Positions 56,532 through 64,000 are shown, numbered from the stretch's first letter. The stretch: DNA of 64,000 nucleotides from DASXKD01 sp963734725 (GCA_963734725.1 CAVTIX010000009.1:124001-188000); one strand, 5' to 3'. Numbers and translations are program-made. Notes: generated from the sequence alone by a model not told the origin.

Positions 56532-58061
56532 TTACCGGGCGCCGTGCAGCTGGTGTGGCGGGGCGGCGAGCGCGTCAGTCGTGGCCGGGGCGCCGGGGAG
56601 GTTGCCGCGGAACCCCGGAGAGTAGACAAGGTGGAGCCCGCGGGTGGGCACGGTCGCGCCTAGCTGCGCGAAGAGCCCGGCGGCCGAAAGCGTTGCCCGC
56701 CAGACGAGGGCGTATTCGGGAGGCGGCGTCAGGTTGCGCAACGCCGTGGCGAAGCGCGGGTCGGTGAGGTGGGCCATGAGCCCGCGCAACCAGGGGCGGG
56801 AGTAGGTGAAGCTGTCGGTGGCCGCGGTCGCCGCGATCGGATGGAGCAGGTCGACGATCAGCTCTGGATCGAGCTGGGCGTCCGGGGCAAGCGCCCCGAC
56901 CTGCCGCGCCAGCCCTATCGCAGTCGGGCCGTCTCCGGCGAGCACCGCGGCGGCGAGCTGCCCGAACTGCGCCGGGATGCCGTCGGGGGTGGCGGCGACC
57001 GCACCGAAGTCCAGCATGCCGAGCCGGCCGCCCGGGAGCAGCAGGAAGTTGCCCGGGTGCAGGTCGGCGTGCATCCAGCCGGCGCACGCGGCGGGCGCGT
57101 AGATGGCGTGCCCGAGCAGCCGCGCAGCCAGGTCGGCGGCGTCACCACGGCTGAGTTCTCGCCAGCCCACCGGAAGCAGGTCCATACGCCCATCGAGCAG
57201 CGTGGACAGGCTTTCCCCGTCGAGCCAGCCGGTGATGAGCACCCGTGGCGTCGCGGCGTACACGGATGGAACCTGGACGCTGGTCCGGCCCTCGGGCTCG
57301 TGCACTCCCGCGGCGCGGGCTAGGGCGATTGCCGCCGGGGCGCGGTGCGTGAAGGCGGCGGCGACCTCCGCCTGGACGCGCCCCTCGCGCACATAATCCA
57401 GTTCCTCGACGATCCGGCTGGCGAGCTCATCCGCCAGTCCGGATACGTTCAGCCGGGTGAGCCGGGCGATCACCCGGGCGAGCAGCCGGGCCTGGCGCAG
57501 GTCCGAGCGCAGTGCCTTGCCCACACCCGGGTACTGGACTTTCACCGCGACGTCCACGAGGCGGCCGCTATCGGTCCGCCACCGTCCGCGGTGCACCTGG
57601 CCGATCGAGGCCGCCGCAACGGGCTGGTCGTCGAACGCCGCGAGCCGCTCGCGCCAGTGCGGCCCGTGGGTAACGGTGAGGTCGGCATCGACTACCCTGC
57701 GGGCGGTCCCGGCGGGCATGGCCGGCTGCGCGTCGGCGAGCCGCCGCAGCGCTGACCGGTAGGGCGCCGCGACCTCTTCCGGCATCGCCGCCTCGAACAC
57801 CGACATCGCCTGCCCCAGCTTCGCTGTCCCGCCCTTGAGCTCACCGAGTGTGGCGAACACCTGCTCGGCGGTGCGGGCAGCGACCTGATCCGTAGCGGCC
57901 CGGGACAGCCGGGTAGCGGCTGCGGCGGTGCGCGCCGCGTGCCGCAGCGGCAGCACGGCCAGCCGGCTGCCACGCCGGAGCGCGCCAGTCGGCAGCACGG
58001 GCCGCTCCTGGCTCCTCTCCGCCCCCCATGGGCCCTGCGGGCGCGGACGTCCGTCGGTCAT
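56532..58061 (-). CDS. ABC1/UbiB-family atypical kinase
   Basis: 509 residues. The family's KxGQ motif is GGTAKLGQAMSVFE; the Ala-rich nucleotide loop is QPVAAASIGQVHRGRW; the Lys strand is VDVAVKVQYPGVGKALRSDL. The catalytic region has CAGWMHADLHPGNFLLLPGG and the metal site LGMLDFGAVAATPDG. UbiB/COQ8 proteins act on isoprenoid quinone or lipid biology as ATPases more than protein kinases. No C-terminal membrane helices are obvious. ATG 58061 has AGAGG nine bases before it; ATG 58070 is the alternative. The composite promoter copy 3 lies 65 bp upstream. Confidence 0.87.
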   Translation of the reverse strand: MTDGRPRPQGPWGAERSQERPVLPTGALRRGSRLAVLPLRHAARTAAAATRLSRAATDQVAARTAEQVFATLGELKGGTAKLGQAMSVFEAAMPEEVAAPYRSALRRLADAQPAMPAGTARRVVDADLTVTHGPHWRERLAAFDDQPVAAASIGQVHRGRWRTDSGRLVDVAVKVQYPGVGKALRSDLRQARLLARVIARLTRLNVSGLADELASRIVEELDYVREGRVQAEVAAAFTHRAPAAIALARAAGVHEPEGRTSVQVPSVYAATPRVLITGWLDGESLSTLLDGRMDLLPVGWRELSRGDAADLAARLLGHAIYAPAACAGWMHADLHPGNFLLLPGGRLGMLDFGAVAATPDGIPAQFGQLAAAVLAGDGPTAIGLARQVGALAPDAQLDPELIVDLLHPIAATAATDSFTYSRPWLRGLMAHLTDPRFATALRNLTPPPEYALVWRATLSAAGLFAQLGATVPTRGLHLVYSPGFRGNLPGAPATTDALAAPPHQLHGAR

Positions 58062-58125
58062 CTCGATCATCCTCTTTCTGCGTTACGTGTTGCCCAGGTG
58101 GAGGGCTCCGTATAGTGCTGACGAT

Positions 58126-58160
58126 CTACTAACACGAATAGTAGAAATGTCACCGTTCAC
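58126..58160 (-). promoter_or_regulatory. Composite promoter/operator, copy 3
   Basis: Read on the minus strand: GTGAAC (58160-58155), 13 bp, CTAT-T-CGTG-TTAGTAG (58141-58126). The dyad CTACTAA-CACGA-ATAGTAG is the most symmetric of the set. It drives the ABC1 kinase gene. Confidence 0.75.
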
Positions 58161-58271
58161 TCCGCGGGCGGGATCTGACGGCGGATAAGGGCCGTCCGGC
58201 CAGCCGCGGGCCCGGGCGCCGACCGCCCGGCGGCGTGTCCCAGCGATCCGCCAGGTACGGCCTCAGGCCAG

Positions 58272-59675
58272 CTATGCCGCGATCGCCTGGCGCCGTGCCC
58301 GCCATGCGGCCTCGGCCTCTCCCATCGGGGTGGCGGCCGGGCCCTGGGCGAAGGGCCAGATCTCCTCGGTGATGGCCCGCCAGTTGGCTGTCGCGGACAG
58401 TTCGCCGAGGATGGCGAACAGGCCGAGGTTGATGCGCTGGAGGATGACGTATGACCTTGGGATGCTGATGAAGCCCATCACTGGATTGCGCACATCGAAG
58501 AAGCGGCGCACGACTGAGGAGGCGTAGTCCCCGGTGATGGTCAGCGGGCCTGGTTCACGGATGGTGTCGTAGAAGACGGCCAGGTGCTCGACGATCGCCT
58601 CGGCGCTCAGCGCTGCGTTCGGGCGCAGGAAGCCAGCGTTCTCCAGGCTGCGGCGGAATGCCTCGGGATCGTGCTCTACGCACAGCCGGCGGTTCATTTC
58701 CATGAGCGGCTGCAACTCGGCCAGGGTGAAGTATTTGACCAGCCCGAAATCCAGGAAGGTGACCTTGCCGCCGCCGTGGAACAAGTAGTTTCCGGGGTGC
58801 GGGTCGCCGTTAAACGCGCGGACCTCGTACAGGCTCCGGAACACAAAGCGGTAGATCGTCTCCGCAGCCAGGTCGCGTTCCTGCTGAGACCAGCTGCGCA
58901 GCTCGGCGAACCGGGCACCATCCGACAGCTCACTGGTGACTACCCGCCGGGTGGACAGGTCGCCGACGATCCGTGGCACATGGATCGTCGGATGCCCGTC
59001 GTAGTAGGCAGCGAAGCGCCGCTGGCTAACGGCCTCGCGGCGGTAGTCAAGCTCCTCCGCGACACGCTCCCGCAGTTCGGCGATCAGTGCGTCAACGTCC
59101 TGAGCCAGCGCAGTGATCCGCAGCATCCGGCGCAGCAGGGCGACGTTGCGCAGGTCAGCCGCGATGGTCTCGGCGATGCCCGGGTACTGGACCTTGACCG
59201 CGACCGCCCGGCCGTCGAGGGCGATGGCGCGGTGCACCTGCCCGATCGATGCGGCGGCGATGGGCTGCGGATCCCAGCGGGCGAAGGCCCGTTCCGGCGG
59301 CGCGCCGAGTTCTTCCTCCACCACAGCCGCGGCCAGCTCCGGGCTCATCGGCGGGACGCTGTCTTGCAGGTGGGCCAGGGTGCGGCGGACGGCTGGTGAC
59401 AAGCCGTCGTTGACGTAGCTGGCCATCTGGCCGACCTTCGTCAGGACGCCCTTCATCGCCCCCAGGGTGGCGGCGACGTCCTCGGCGGTCTGCAAGGCCA
59501 GGTCGCCTCGCAGCACTTGGCGCTTCTCGCCTGCGGCTGCGAACAACCGCGGCGCACGGCCCGCGTACCGGATCCCACCGCGGACGAAGAGCCGCGGCAC
59601 CGCCATGCCGCGACGCAGCCGCAGCCGCCTGGGCCGGCCGGCACGCCGATGGCCGAAGACAGCGCTGAATGCCAT
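58272..59675 (-). CDS. ABC1/UbiB-family atypical kinase (second copy)
   Basis: 467 residues. Family motifs: LTKVGQMASYVNDGLSP (KxGQ), QPIAAASIGQVHRAIALDGR, AVAVKVQYPGIAETIAADLR, AFNGDPHPGNYLFHGGGKVT and FLDFGLVKYF. The C-terminus (RSYVILQRINLGLFAILGEL) is typical of actinobacterial AarF proteins. The start is ATG 59675, or TTG 59684 with GAGGAG at 8 bp. It is the third gene of a minus-strand operon led by the ECF sigma gene, so it shares that promoter. Similar in motifs to its neighbour, but the two are not recent duplicates. Confidence 0.88.
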   Translation of the reverse strand: MAFSAVFGHRRAGRPRRLRLRRGMAVPRLFVRGGIRYAGRAPRLFAAAGEKRQVLRGDLALQTAEDVAATLGAMKGVLTKVGQMASYVNDGLSPAVRRTLAHLQDSVPPMSPELAAAVVEEELGAPPERAFARWDPQPIAAASIGQVHRAIALDGRAVAVKVQYPGIAETIAADLRNVALLRRMLRITALAQDVDALIAELRERVAEELDYRREAVSQRRFAAYYDGHPTIHVPRIVGDLSTRRVVTSELSDGARFAELRSWSQQERDLAAETIYRFVFRSLYEVRAFNGDPHPGNYLFHGGGKVTFLDFGLVKYFTLAELQPLMEMNRRLCVEHDPEAFRRSLENAGFLRPNAALSAEAIVEHLAVFYDTIREPGPLTITGDYASSVVRRFFDVRNPVMGFISIPRSYVILQRINLGLFAILGELSATANWRAITEEIWPFAQGPAATPMGEAEAAWRARRQAIAA

Positions 59676-60193
59676 GCCGGCCAAACTAACCAGCTCCTCA
59701 GGTTTCGCGGCGCGATGGTGGCATCGTCGCCACCCTCCGATCGGGCATGCCCGCACGGGGTTTCGGTGTCGTCCTCTGGCTGCCCGGCGCGGCCGGCGGT
59801 GGCTAGGACAGCGACGGTGAGCAGCACCCCGAGCGCGGCGGTGGCGGTATCGGGAATCGCGTAGGGGGAATGGAAGCCGTTCGCGGCAGCCTGCGGTGCG
59901 GACGCGGCACCGATCAGCACGGCGCTCCAGGTTGCCCAGCAGCGGCCGCCCCGGCATCCCCGAGCGGTCCAGGTGCTCACCGCGGCGGCGGCAAGTCCGG
60001 CTGTGATCAGCCCAGCGGCGGGAGCCGGGTGCCGGGCTGTGGCCAGGACGAGGCCGCACCGGGTCAGGTCCAGCGCGGCCGCAGCGAGCAGCATCATGGT
60101 GATCAGGCGCTGGCCTGGCCGGGTGGCAGGCGAGGGTGTAGCCGCCTCGCCGGCCTTCGCGCCGGGGAGATGCCGGGGCGGACGGCTGTTCAT
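59453..60193 (-). CDS. Four-helix membrane protein between sigma factor and ABC1 kinase
   Basis: ATG 60193 overlaps the sigma stop (ATGA). Residues 1-165 are protein-like: basic head, then helices LITMMLLAAAALDLTRCGLV, AAGLITAGLAAAAVSTWTA, CWATWSAVLIGAASAP and ALGVLLTVAVLATAG. Beyond about 59705 the frame runs over the kinase gene and looks non-native; a TGA in the neighbouring frame just before the kinase ribosome site suggests the true end there, with one base lost or gained. Position after an ECF gene suggests a role in sensing or sigma control, but no zinc anti-sigma motif is seen. Confidence 0.6.
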   Translation of the reverse strand: MNSRPPRHLPGAKAGEAATPSPATRPGQRLITMMLLAAAALDLTRCGLVLATARHPAPAAGLITAGLAAAAVSTWTARGCRGGRCWATWSAVLIGAASAPQAAANGFHSPYAIPDTATAALGVLLTVAVLATAGRAGQPEDDTETPCGHARSEGGDDATIAPRNLRSWLVWPAWHSALSSAIGVPAGPGGCGCVAAWRCRGSSSAVGSGTRAVRRGCSQPQARSAKCCEATWPCRPPRTSPPPWGR

Positions 60194-60738
60194 CCGCACG
60201 CGACCGCTTCGCGCTGTTGGATCTGCCTGCGCAGGGCGTGCAGCGCGTAGTGCAGCCGTGATCTGGCGGTGCCGTCCGGTATGCCGAGCTGGCGGGCGAC
60301 GGTCGCCAGGGTGCGGTCGTGGTAGAAGGTCTCCACCAGCATGGTCCGGTGCGCGGGCGACAGGTGCTGGAGCGCGTCGGCGACGAGTTGCCGGTCAAGG
60401 ATCTGATCCAGCCCCGCGTCGTCCCCGGCAACGTCGGGCGGCTCCGCCGGTGCGGTGACCGGCCGTGCCCGTGCGGCCCGGTCGGCGTCAGTCAGCAGGT
60501 TGCGGGCGACGCGGAACAGCCAGGGCCGGACCGGCCGGTCGTCGGCGGTGAGCTGCGGCAGGTTCCGCCAGGCCCGGATCAAGGTCTCCTGCACGATGTC
60601 ATCGGCACTCGCCCGGTCGGGGCAGAACCGTTGGACGTAACCGTGCAGGGCCTTGGCGTGACGGGAGTACAGCTCGCGTATCGCGGCATCGGCGTCGGCG
60701 GGCAGTTGGCCGCGGGAAGCAGTCGTGATAGTAGACAT
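60190..60738 (-). CDS. ECF-family RNA polymerase sigma factor
   Basis: 182 residues from ATG 60738 (MSTITTASRGQLP). Region 2: AIRELYSRHAKALHGYVQRF, ASADDIVQETLIRAWRNL and RPWLFRVARNLLTDADRAA. Region 4: ALQHLSPAHRTMLVETFYHD then TLATVARQLGIPDGTARSRL. It resembles the SigL/SigK type group. The -10 part of copy 4 of the composite promoter ends three bases before the ATG, so the message is nearly leaderless and the sigma factor probably drives its own gene and the other copies (inference). It leads the operon with the membrane protein and ABC1 kinase. Confidence 0.9.
   Translation of the reverse strand: MSTITTASRGQLPADADAAIRELYSRHAKALHGYVQRFCPDRASADDIVQETLIRAWRNLPQLTADDRPVRPWLFRVARNLLTDADRAARARPVTAPAEPPDVAGDDAGLDQILDRQLVADALQHLSPAHRTMLVETFYHDRTLATVARQLGIPDGTARSRLHYALHALRRQIQQREAVACG
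60724..60735 (-). promoter_or_regulatory. Extra half-operator inside sigma start codons
   Basis: On the minus strand the first codons read TCTACTATCACG (60735-60724), a CTACTAT half-dyad identical to the operator. It may allow a second repressor dimer to bind beside the main site. Confidence 0.45.
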
Positions 60739-60740
60739 GC

Positions 60741-60774
60741 TTACTATCACGGATAGTAGAGGCGTTTCGTTCAC
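60741..60774 (-). promoter_or_regulatory. Composite promoter/operator, copy 4
   Basis: Minus strand: GTGAAC (60774-60769), 12 bp, CTAT-C-CGTG-ATAGTAA (60756-60741). In front of the ECF sigma operon. Confidence 0.8.
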
Positions 60775-60832
60775 TGCGGCCATCGACCCGGCGACACAGG
60801 GGCTGCCTGGCAGAAAGAGTCCGGTGTCGTGA

Positions 60833-60866
60833 TTGAACCGGCGGCCCGCCCTATGCGTGATAGTAG
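60833..60866 (+). promoter_or_regulatory. Composite promoter/operator, copy 5
   Basis: TTGAAC (60833-60838), 12 bp, CTAT-G-CGTG-ATAGTAG (60851-60866). It is 33 bp before the BlaI start, as expected for an autoregulated repressor. Confidence 0.8.
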
Positions 60867-60899
60867 ATAGGACGGTGTGCCGGCTATCTGGGAGCGAGG

Positions 60900-61280
60900 A
60901 TGCGGCGGTTCGGTGAGCTGGAAGCTGTGATCATGGACCTGTTGTGGGAGTGGGGGCGGCCGGCGCTGGTCCGTGAGGTGGTCGACGATCTTCACGGTGA
61001 CCGGCCGCTGGCCTATACCACCGTGATGACGGTGATGGAGAATCTGCATCGCAAAGGGTGGCTGCGGCGAGAGCGGGATGGCCGGGCGTGGCGCTATGAG
61101 CCGACCGGCTCGCGGTCGGCGTATACCGCGGCGCTGATGAACGACGCGCTGGGCACCAGCGCGGACCGGCGCCGGGCGCTGGCGCACTTCGTGCTTCAGA
61201 TGAGCCCGCACGACGCGGCCCTGCTGCGCGAGGCGCTGGAGCAGGCGCGCCCGGAGCCTGAGGCTGGCGGAAACCGGTGA
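60900..61280 (+). CDS. BlaI/MecI/CopY-family transcriptional repressor
   Basis: 126 residues. The winged helix is MRRFGELEAVIMDLLWEWGR, LVREVVDDLHGDRPLAYTTV (recognition helix) and ENLHRKGWLRRERDGRAWRY. The C-terminal helices for dimerisation are RALAHFVLQMSPHDAALLRE. BlaI-type repressors bind dyads and are inactivated by an M56 protease, which is encoded next with a four-base overlap. GGGAGCGAGG gives the ribosome site. Operator copy 5 lies upstream. The other five operator copies in this window are likely targets too. Confidence 0.92.
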   Translation: MRRFGELEAVIMDLLWEWGRPALVREVVDDLHGDRPLAYTTVMTVMENLHRKGWLRRERDGRAWRYEPTGSRSAYTAALMNDALGTSADRRRALAHFVLQMSPHDAALLREALEQARPEPEAGGNR

Positions 61281-62245
61281 CCGTCGCCGCGGTGCTGCTG
61301 GGTTATGCGGCCGGTGCCGGCACGCTGGGGGCAAGGATGCTTGGCCGGGCCAGGTGGATGGGCCGGGCACCGCTGCTCGGCATTGTCACTTACCTGGCCG
61401 CGGGCTGGTCGGTCCTGGCCGCGCTCGGGCTGGCCGGGCTAACGCTGGCGGTTCACGCGACCGCCCTCGGCGGGGGGCTCAGTCACTTGATCGGGGCGTG
61501 CGTGCTGCGGCTTCGCGCCACCTACGCCACACCCGGGGGAGCCACCGTCGCCGGGTTGGGCCTGATCCTGGCGGGCGCCGTGGTGGCCCGCACCACGCTC
61601 ACTGCCGTTACCCATCTCCGCGCCGCGGGGCAGCAGGCGCTGCGGCACGCGCAGACCGCCCGGCTGGCCGGGCGCCCCGAGCCCGCTCTGGGAGCGGTCC
61701 TGTTGGACCACCCGGAGCCGGCCGCCTACTGCGTCGCCGGGCGGCACCCGACGGTGATCTTGACCACCGGCGCCGTGGCGGCACTGGATTCAGCCCAGCT
61801 CGGCGCAGTCCTGGCACATGAACGAGCGCACCTGGCCGGGCGGCACCACCGGCTGCTGGCCATGGCCCGGATCGGCCGCCATGTGCTTCCGTTCGTGCCG
61901 CTGATGCGGGACGCGGACCTGCAGGTGGCACGGCTGGCCGAACTGCACGCCGACGATACGGCAACGCGGGCCAGCGATCCCCGGTCGCTGGCCACCGCCC
62001 TGGTGGTCCTGGCCACCGCGGCCAGCCCCGCACCGGCCCTGGCCGGTGCGGGGCTGGCCGCGGCCGCCACCGACGCCGTGCAGCGGATACAACGGCTGCT
62101 CGGCCCGGCGGCCGAACCGCTGCGCCCGGTGCGCCGCCACTTGCTGCGCGCAACGGCCGCCGCGCTCGCGCTGACCCCGGTCCTGCTGGCCCTGACTCCG
62201 GCCGTGGTCGCGCTTGCACTCGGCCGGGTGCACGCCGCCCAGTAA
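61277..62245 (+). CDS. M56-family membrane metallopeptidase (BlaR1-like, no sensor domain)
   Basis: 322 residues with helices at about 1-18, 40-60, 85-110 and at the C-terminus (LRATAAALALTPVLLALTPA). The zinc site is AVLAHERAHLAGRHHRLLAM, an HExxH motif (HERAH), with the third ligand probably the Glu in LAELHADD. There is no extracellular penicillin-binding domain, as is usual for actinobacterial partners of BlaI. It likely cleaves the repressor on an envelope signal. GTG 61277 overlaps the repressor stop. Confidence 0.9.
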   Translation: MTVAAVLLGYAAGAGTLGARMLGRARWMGRAPLLGIVTYLAAGWSVLAALGLAGLTLAVHATALGGGLSHLIGACVLRLRATYATPGGATVAGLGLILAGAVVARTTLTAVTHLRAAGQQALRHAQTARLAGRPEPALGAVLLDHPEPAAYCVAGRHPTVILTTGAVAALDSAQLGAVLAHERAHLAGRHHRLLAMARIGRHVLPFVPLMRDADLQVARLAELHADDTATRASDPRSLATALVVLATAASPAPALAGAGLAAAATDAVQRIQRLLGPAAEPLRPVRRHLLRATAAALALTPVLLALTPAVVALALGRVHAAQ

Positions 62246-62446
62246 ACCGGCACTCCGGCCGACCAGGGCGCTGGGCTACGGCCGGATGCGCGCCAGCGCC
62301 CCGAAAGGCGTTCTACCGCAATAACCGCTCGGGCGGCTACCGCGCCTGGCCGGCAATGAACGGCCCACGATCTATCTGCGTGTTGCTAGGTGTACGCGCA
62401 CCCAACATCAATGCGGCAGGCTCGCCCGCCGGGACGGGAGGACAAC

Positions 62447-62806
62447 ATGAGGAACGCCCCCGGCGAACGCCGCCGCTGGTGCCCGCGCCACGGCAGGCAC
62501 TGCGGGGCTGCCGCCCGCGCGCCGATGGCGGCCACTGATACCAGCCAGTCGGCAGGAGGCACCGTCCAGCTGGCGATCGGGCTGCTCACCGCTAGCCTCG
62601 ACTCACCAGAACTGCTGGCATGGGCCGCGGGGGCCCTGGTGCCACAAGACCCGGTGGCCCTCGGTGACTTGCTCGCGGGCCTGCACGTTGTCTCCGAGTT
62701 GCTGCTTCACGAGCTGCGCGAGGCAACCGGGCAGCCGCCAGAAGCGACGCTGCAACACCTCGCGATCCTCGCCGAGACCCGGCCAGGCGGATCACCGGGC
62801 GGGTAG
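62447..62806 (+). CDS. Hypothetical protein, Cys-His N-terminus
   Basis: 119 residues from ATG 62447, with GGGAGG five bases before. The N-terminus MRNAPGERRRWCPRHGRHCG has a CxxHxxxC-like cluster. The rest is helical: VQLAIGLLTASLDSPELLAW, DPVALGDLLAGLHVVSELLL and EATGQPPEATLQHLAIL. I recognise no family. It stands between the BlaI/M56 pair and the last operator copy, and no copy of the element is upstream of it. Confidence 0.55.
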   Translation: MRNAPGERRRWCPRHGRHCGAAARAPMAATDTSQSAGGTVQLAIGLLTASLDSPELLAWAAGALVPQDPVALGDLLAGLHVVSELLLHELREATGQPPEATLQHLAILAETRPGGSPGG

Positions 62807-62842
62807 CCGCGCTGGGCACAGCGGGCCCGGCCCGCCCGTCGG

Positions 62843-62876
62843 GTGAACAGGCAAAGTCTCCTATCCGTGTTAGTAA
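62843..62876 (+). promoter_or_regulatory. Composite promoter/operator, copy 6
   Basis: GTGAAC (62843-62848), 12 bp, CTAT-C-CGTG-TTAGTAA (62861-62876). It is 97 bp before the YceI-like gene. Confidence 0.75.
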
Positions 62877-62972
62877 GAGATTGGCCTCGCGCGGCGCCTG
62901 CCCGGCACACGCGCGGGACACCTGACCCTGCAGAACTCGGCTGGCTGGCCCGGCACGTCAAAGGAGACGTTC

Positions 62973-63254
62973 GTGATCAAGACTGGACACGACACTCAGC
63001 CCAGCCCCAGCCGGCGACCGCGGCTGGCTACCGGCAGGTGGCGCGTTGACCCGGCGCGGTCACAGGCGTCATTTGCCGCCCACGTCGGCGGCCAGTTCGT
63101 GCGGGGACGCATGCCCCTGGCCGGCAGAGTGGTCATCGCGGAACCGATCGAGGATTCGACAGCGTGCCTTGCCGCCAGGACGAACGCGGTCAGCACCGGG
63201 TCACCGGCGCTGGACCGGCTGCTGGCCGGGCCGCGCTTCCTAGAAGCCCACTGA
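62973..63254 (+). pseudogene. YceI-like protein, truncated by IS1182 element
   Basis: GTG 62973 follows AAGGAG by 6 bp. The text RWRVDPARSQASFAAHVGGQ, VRGRMPLAGRVVIAEPIEDS and LDRLLAGPRFLEAH is the first half of a YceI lipocalin-like domain, which binds polyisoprenoids such as quinone precursors. A normal domain has about 170 residues; here a stop follows the IS junction at residue 93. Operator copy 6 shows that the gene belonged to the local regulon before the insertion. Confidence 0.75.
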
Positions 63255-64000
63255 AAATCTTGGTAGTTCTGGCCTGGTGCGTTGCTGGCGAGGCAGTGTT
63301 GTAGGCATGCAGGGTGAGCGTGCCGGGGAGCCGGTAGGGCCGGATGTGTGGGAGACGTGCCGGGAGCTGATTCCGGCTGGGAGTGTGTTCGCGTTCTTGG
63401 CTGCGCACCGGGAGGCGCTGTTCCCAGCGGGGATGTTCGCGGATATGTATCCCTCGCCCAATGGGCGGCCGAGCGTGCCGCCGCAGGTGCTGGCGGCGGC
63501 GGTGGTGCTGCAGGCGCTGCGTGGGCTGTCGGATTTTGAGACGGTGCAGGAATTGCGGTGCGACCTGCGGTGGAAGGCCGCCTGTGGGCTGGGGCTGCTG
63601 GATACCGCCTTCGACTCGTCGCTGTTGACGTATTTCCGGCGCAGGTTGCACGGCTCAAAGGACCCGAACCGGCTGTTTTCCAGGGTCGCTCAGGTGGTGG
63701 CGGCCACGGGCGTGTTGAAGGGTAAGCACCGGCGGGCGCTGGATTCCACGGTGCTGGATGATGCGGTGGCTACCCAGGACACTGTCACCCAGCTGATCGC
63801 CGCGGTCCGCCGGGTGATCCGTGAGGTGCCCGGCGCGCCGGAGGTCGCGGGCCGGTGGTGCACCGCGCACGATTATGCCGATCCGGGCAAGCCGAAGATC
63901 GCCTGGGACGACGAGGCAGCCCGGGCCGCGCTGGTGGATGCCCTGGTCACCGATGCGCTGAACCTGCTGGGGCACCTGCCTGAGCAGCAGCTCAGCGAGC
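63251..64000 (+). mobile_element. IS1182-family element, left part
   Basis: The YceI frame stops abruptly and the DNA becomes an IS with a transposase starting 55 bp later. The exact left end is not fixed; TGAAAATCTTGG at 63252 may be near it. The right end lies outside the window. Confidence 0.6.
63307..64000 (+). CDS. IS1182-family transposase, 3' end outside window
   Basis: The open frame runs to the window edge (231 codons). The N-terminus MQGERAGEPVGPDVWETCRE and then ELIPAGSVFAFLAAHREALF, PSPNGRPSVPPQVLAAAVVL and LSDFETVQELRCDLRWKAAC are typical of IS1182/IS5-like transposases (DUF772-type domain). RRALDSTVLDDAVATQDTVT begins the DDE core with its first Asp. The remaining core is not in the window. 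Confidence 0.85.
   Translation, partial: MQGERAGEPVGPDVWETCRELIPAGSVFAFLAAHREALFPAGMFADMYPSPNGRPSVPPQVLAAAVVLQALRGLSDFETVQELRCDLRWKAACGLGLLDTAFDSSLLTYFRRRLHGSKDPNRLFSRVAQVVAATGVLKGKHRRALDSTVLDDAVATQDTVTQLIAAVRRVIREVPGAPEVAGRWCTAHDYADPGKPKIAWDDEAARAALVDALVTDALNLLGHLPEQQLSE

Noticed and set aside
58272..60431. One 719-codon minus-strand frame
   Set aside because: Only the part from about 59675 is the ABC1 kinase; the front is out of frame with the sigma factor and membrane protein that occupy that DNA.

Overview
The window is GC-rich chromosomal DNA from an actinomycete. Evidence for this is the G/C-ending codon use, an Lsr2 nucleoid protein, a phosphatidylinositol-mannoside acyltransferase next to a pimA remnant, an EXLDI protein, DUF1918, an F420/FMN PPOX-type protein, SigE-type and ECF sigma factors, and many GTG starts. 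A soil lineage near Streptosporangiales/Streptomycetales fits, but I cannot place the genus. I saw no rRNA, tRNA or CRISPR array. Many otherwise conserved genes are broken by single-base shifts (methyltransferase, MMPL transporter, CHAT protein, transposase, ClpC). These are either sequencing indels or real decay, and this limits confidence in several products.

Layout. 1-7 kb: a 5'-incomplete conserved gene, a graveyard of methyltransferase, amidohydrolase, TetR, IstB and P450 fragments, a SigE-type sigma factor, and a cysteine-containing HTH regulator divergent from a ferredoxin-reductase-like flavoprotein. 7-15 kb: a two-component system divergent from an S53 lipoprotein peptidase, an S9 peptidase and a Gfo/Idh/MocA oxidoreductase. 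15-24 kb: an MMPL transporter, then a possible conflict/defence module (CHAT protease-STAND ATPase-TPR protein, divergent from a small ORF and a three-helix membrane protein), an IS110 fragment and Lsr2. 24-31 kb: small enzymes, a three-gene DDE transposon and an EXLDI gene under a perfect palindrome. 32-38 kb: the PIM acyltransferase with a decayed pimA, DUF1918 and ClpC. 38-44 kb: a methyltransferase whose stop codon carries an IS630 insertion, an NAD(P)-binding protein and several small proteins, one (MTH938 family) with an in-frame stop. 44-50 kb: a NarL-type two-component system divergent from an ABC ATPase/FtsX permease pair. 50-52 kb: a second S53 peptidase.

52-63.3 kb is the most interesting part. 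Six copies of one composite element (GTGAAC, 12-13 bp, CTAT-N-CGTG, then a TAGTAG-like half dyad) lie before a lipoprotein, an SPFH membrane protein, two ABC1/UbiB-like kinase transcription units (one headed by an ECF sigma gene), a BlaI/MecI repressor with an M56 membrane protease, and a YceI-like gene. I read this as an ECF-type promoter overlapped by a BlaI operator, giving a compact envelope/isoprenoid stress regulon. An IS1182 element cuts the YceI gene and runs off the window.
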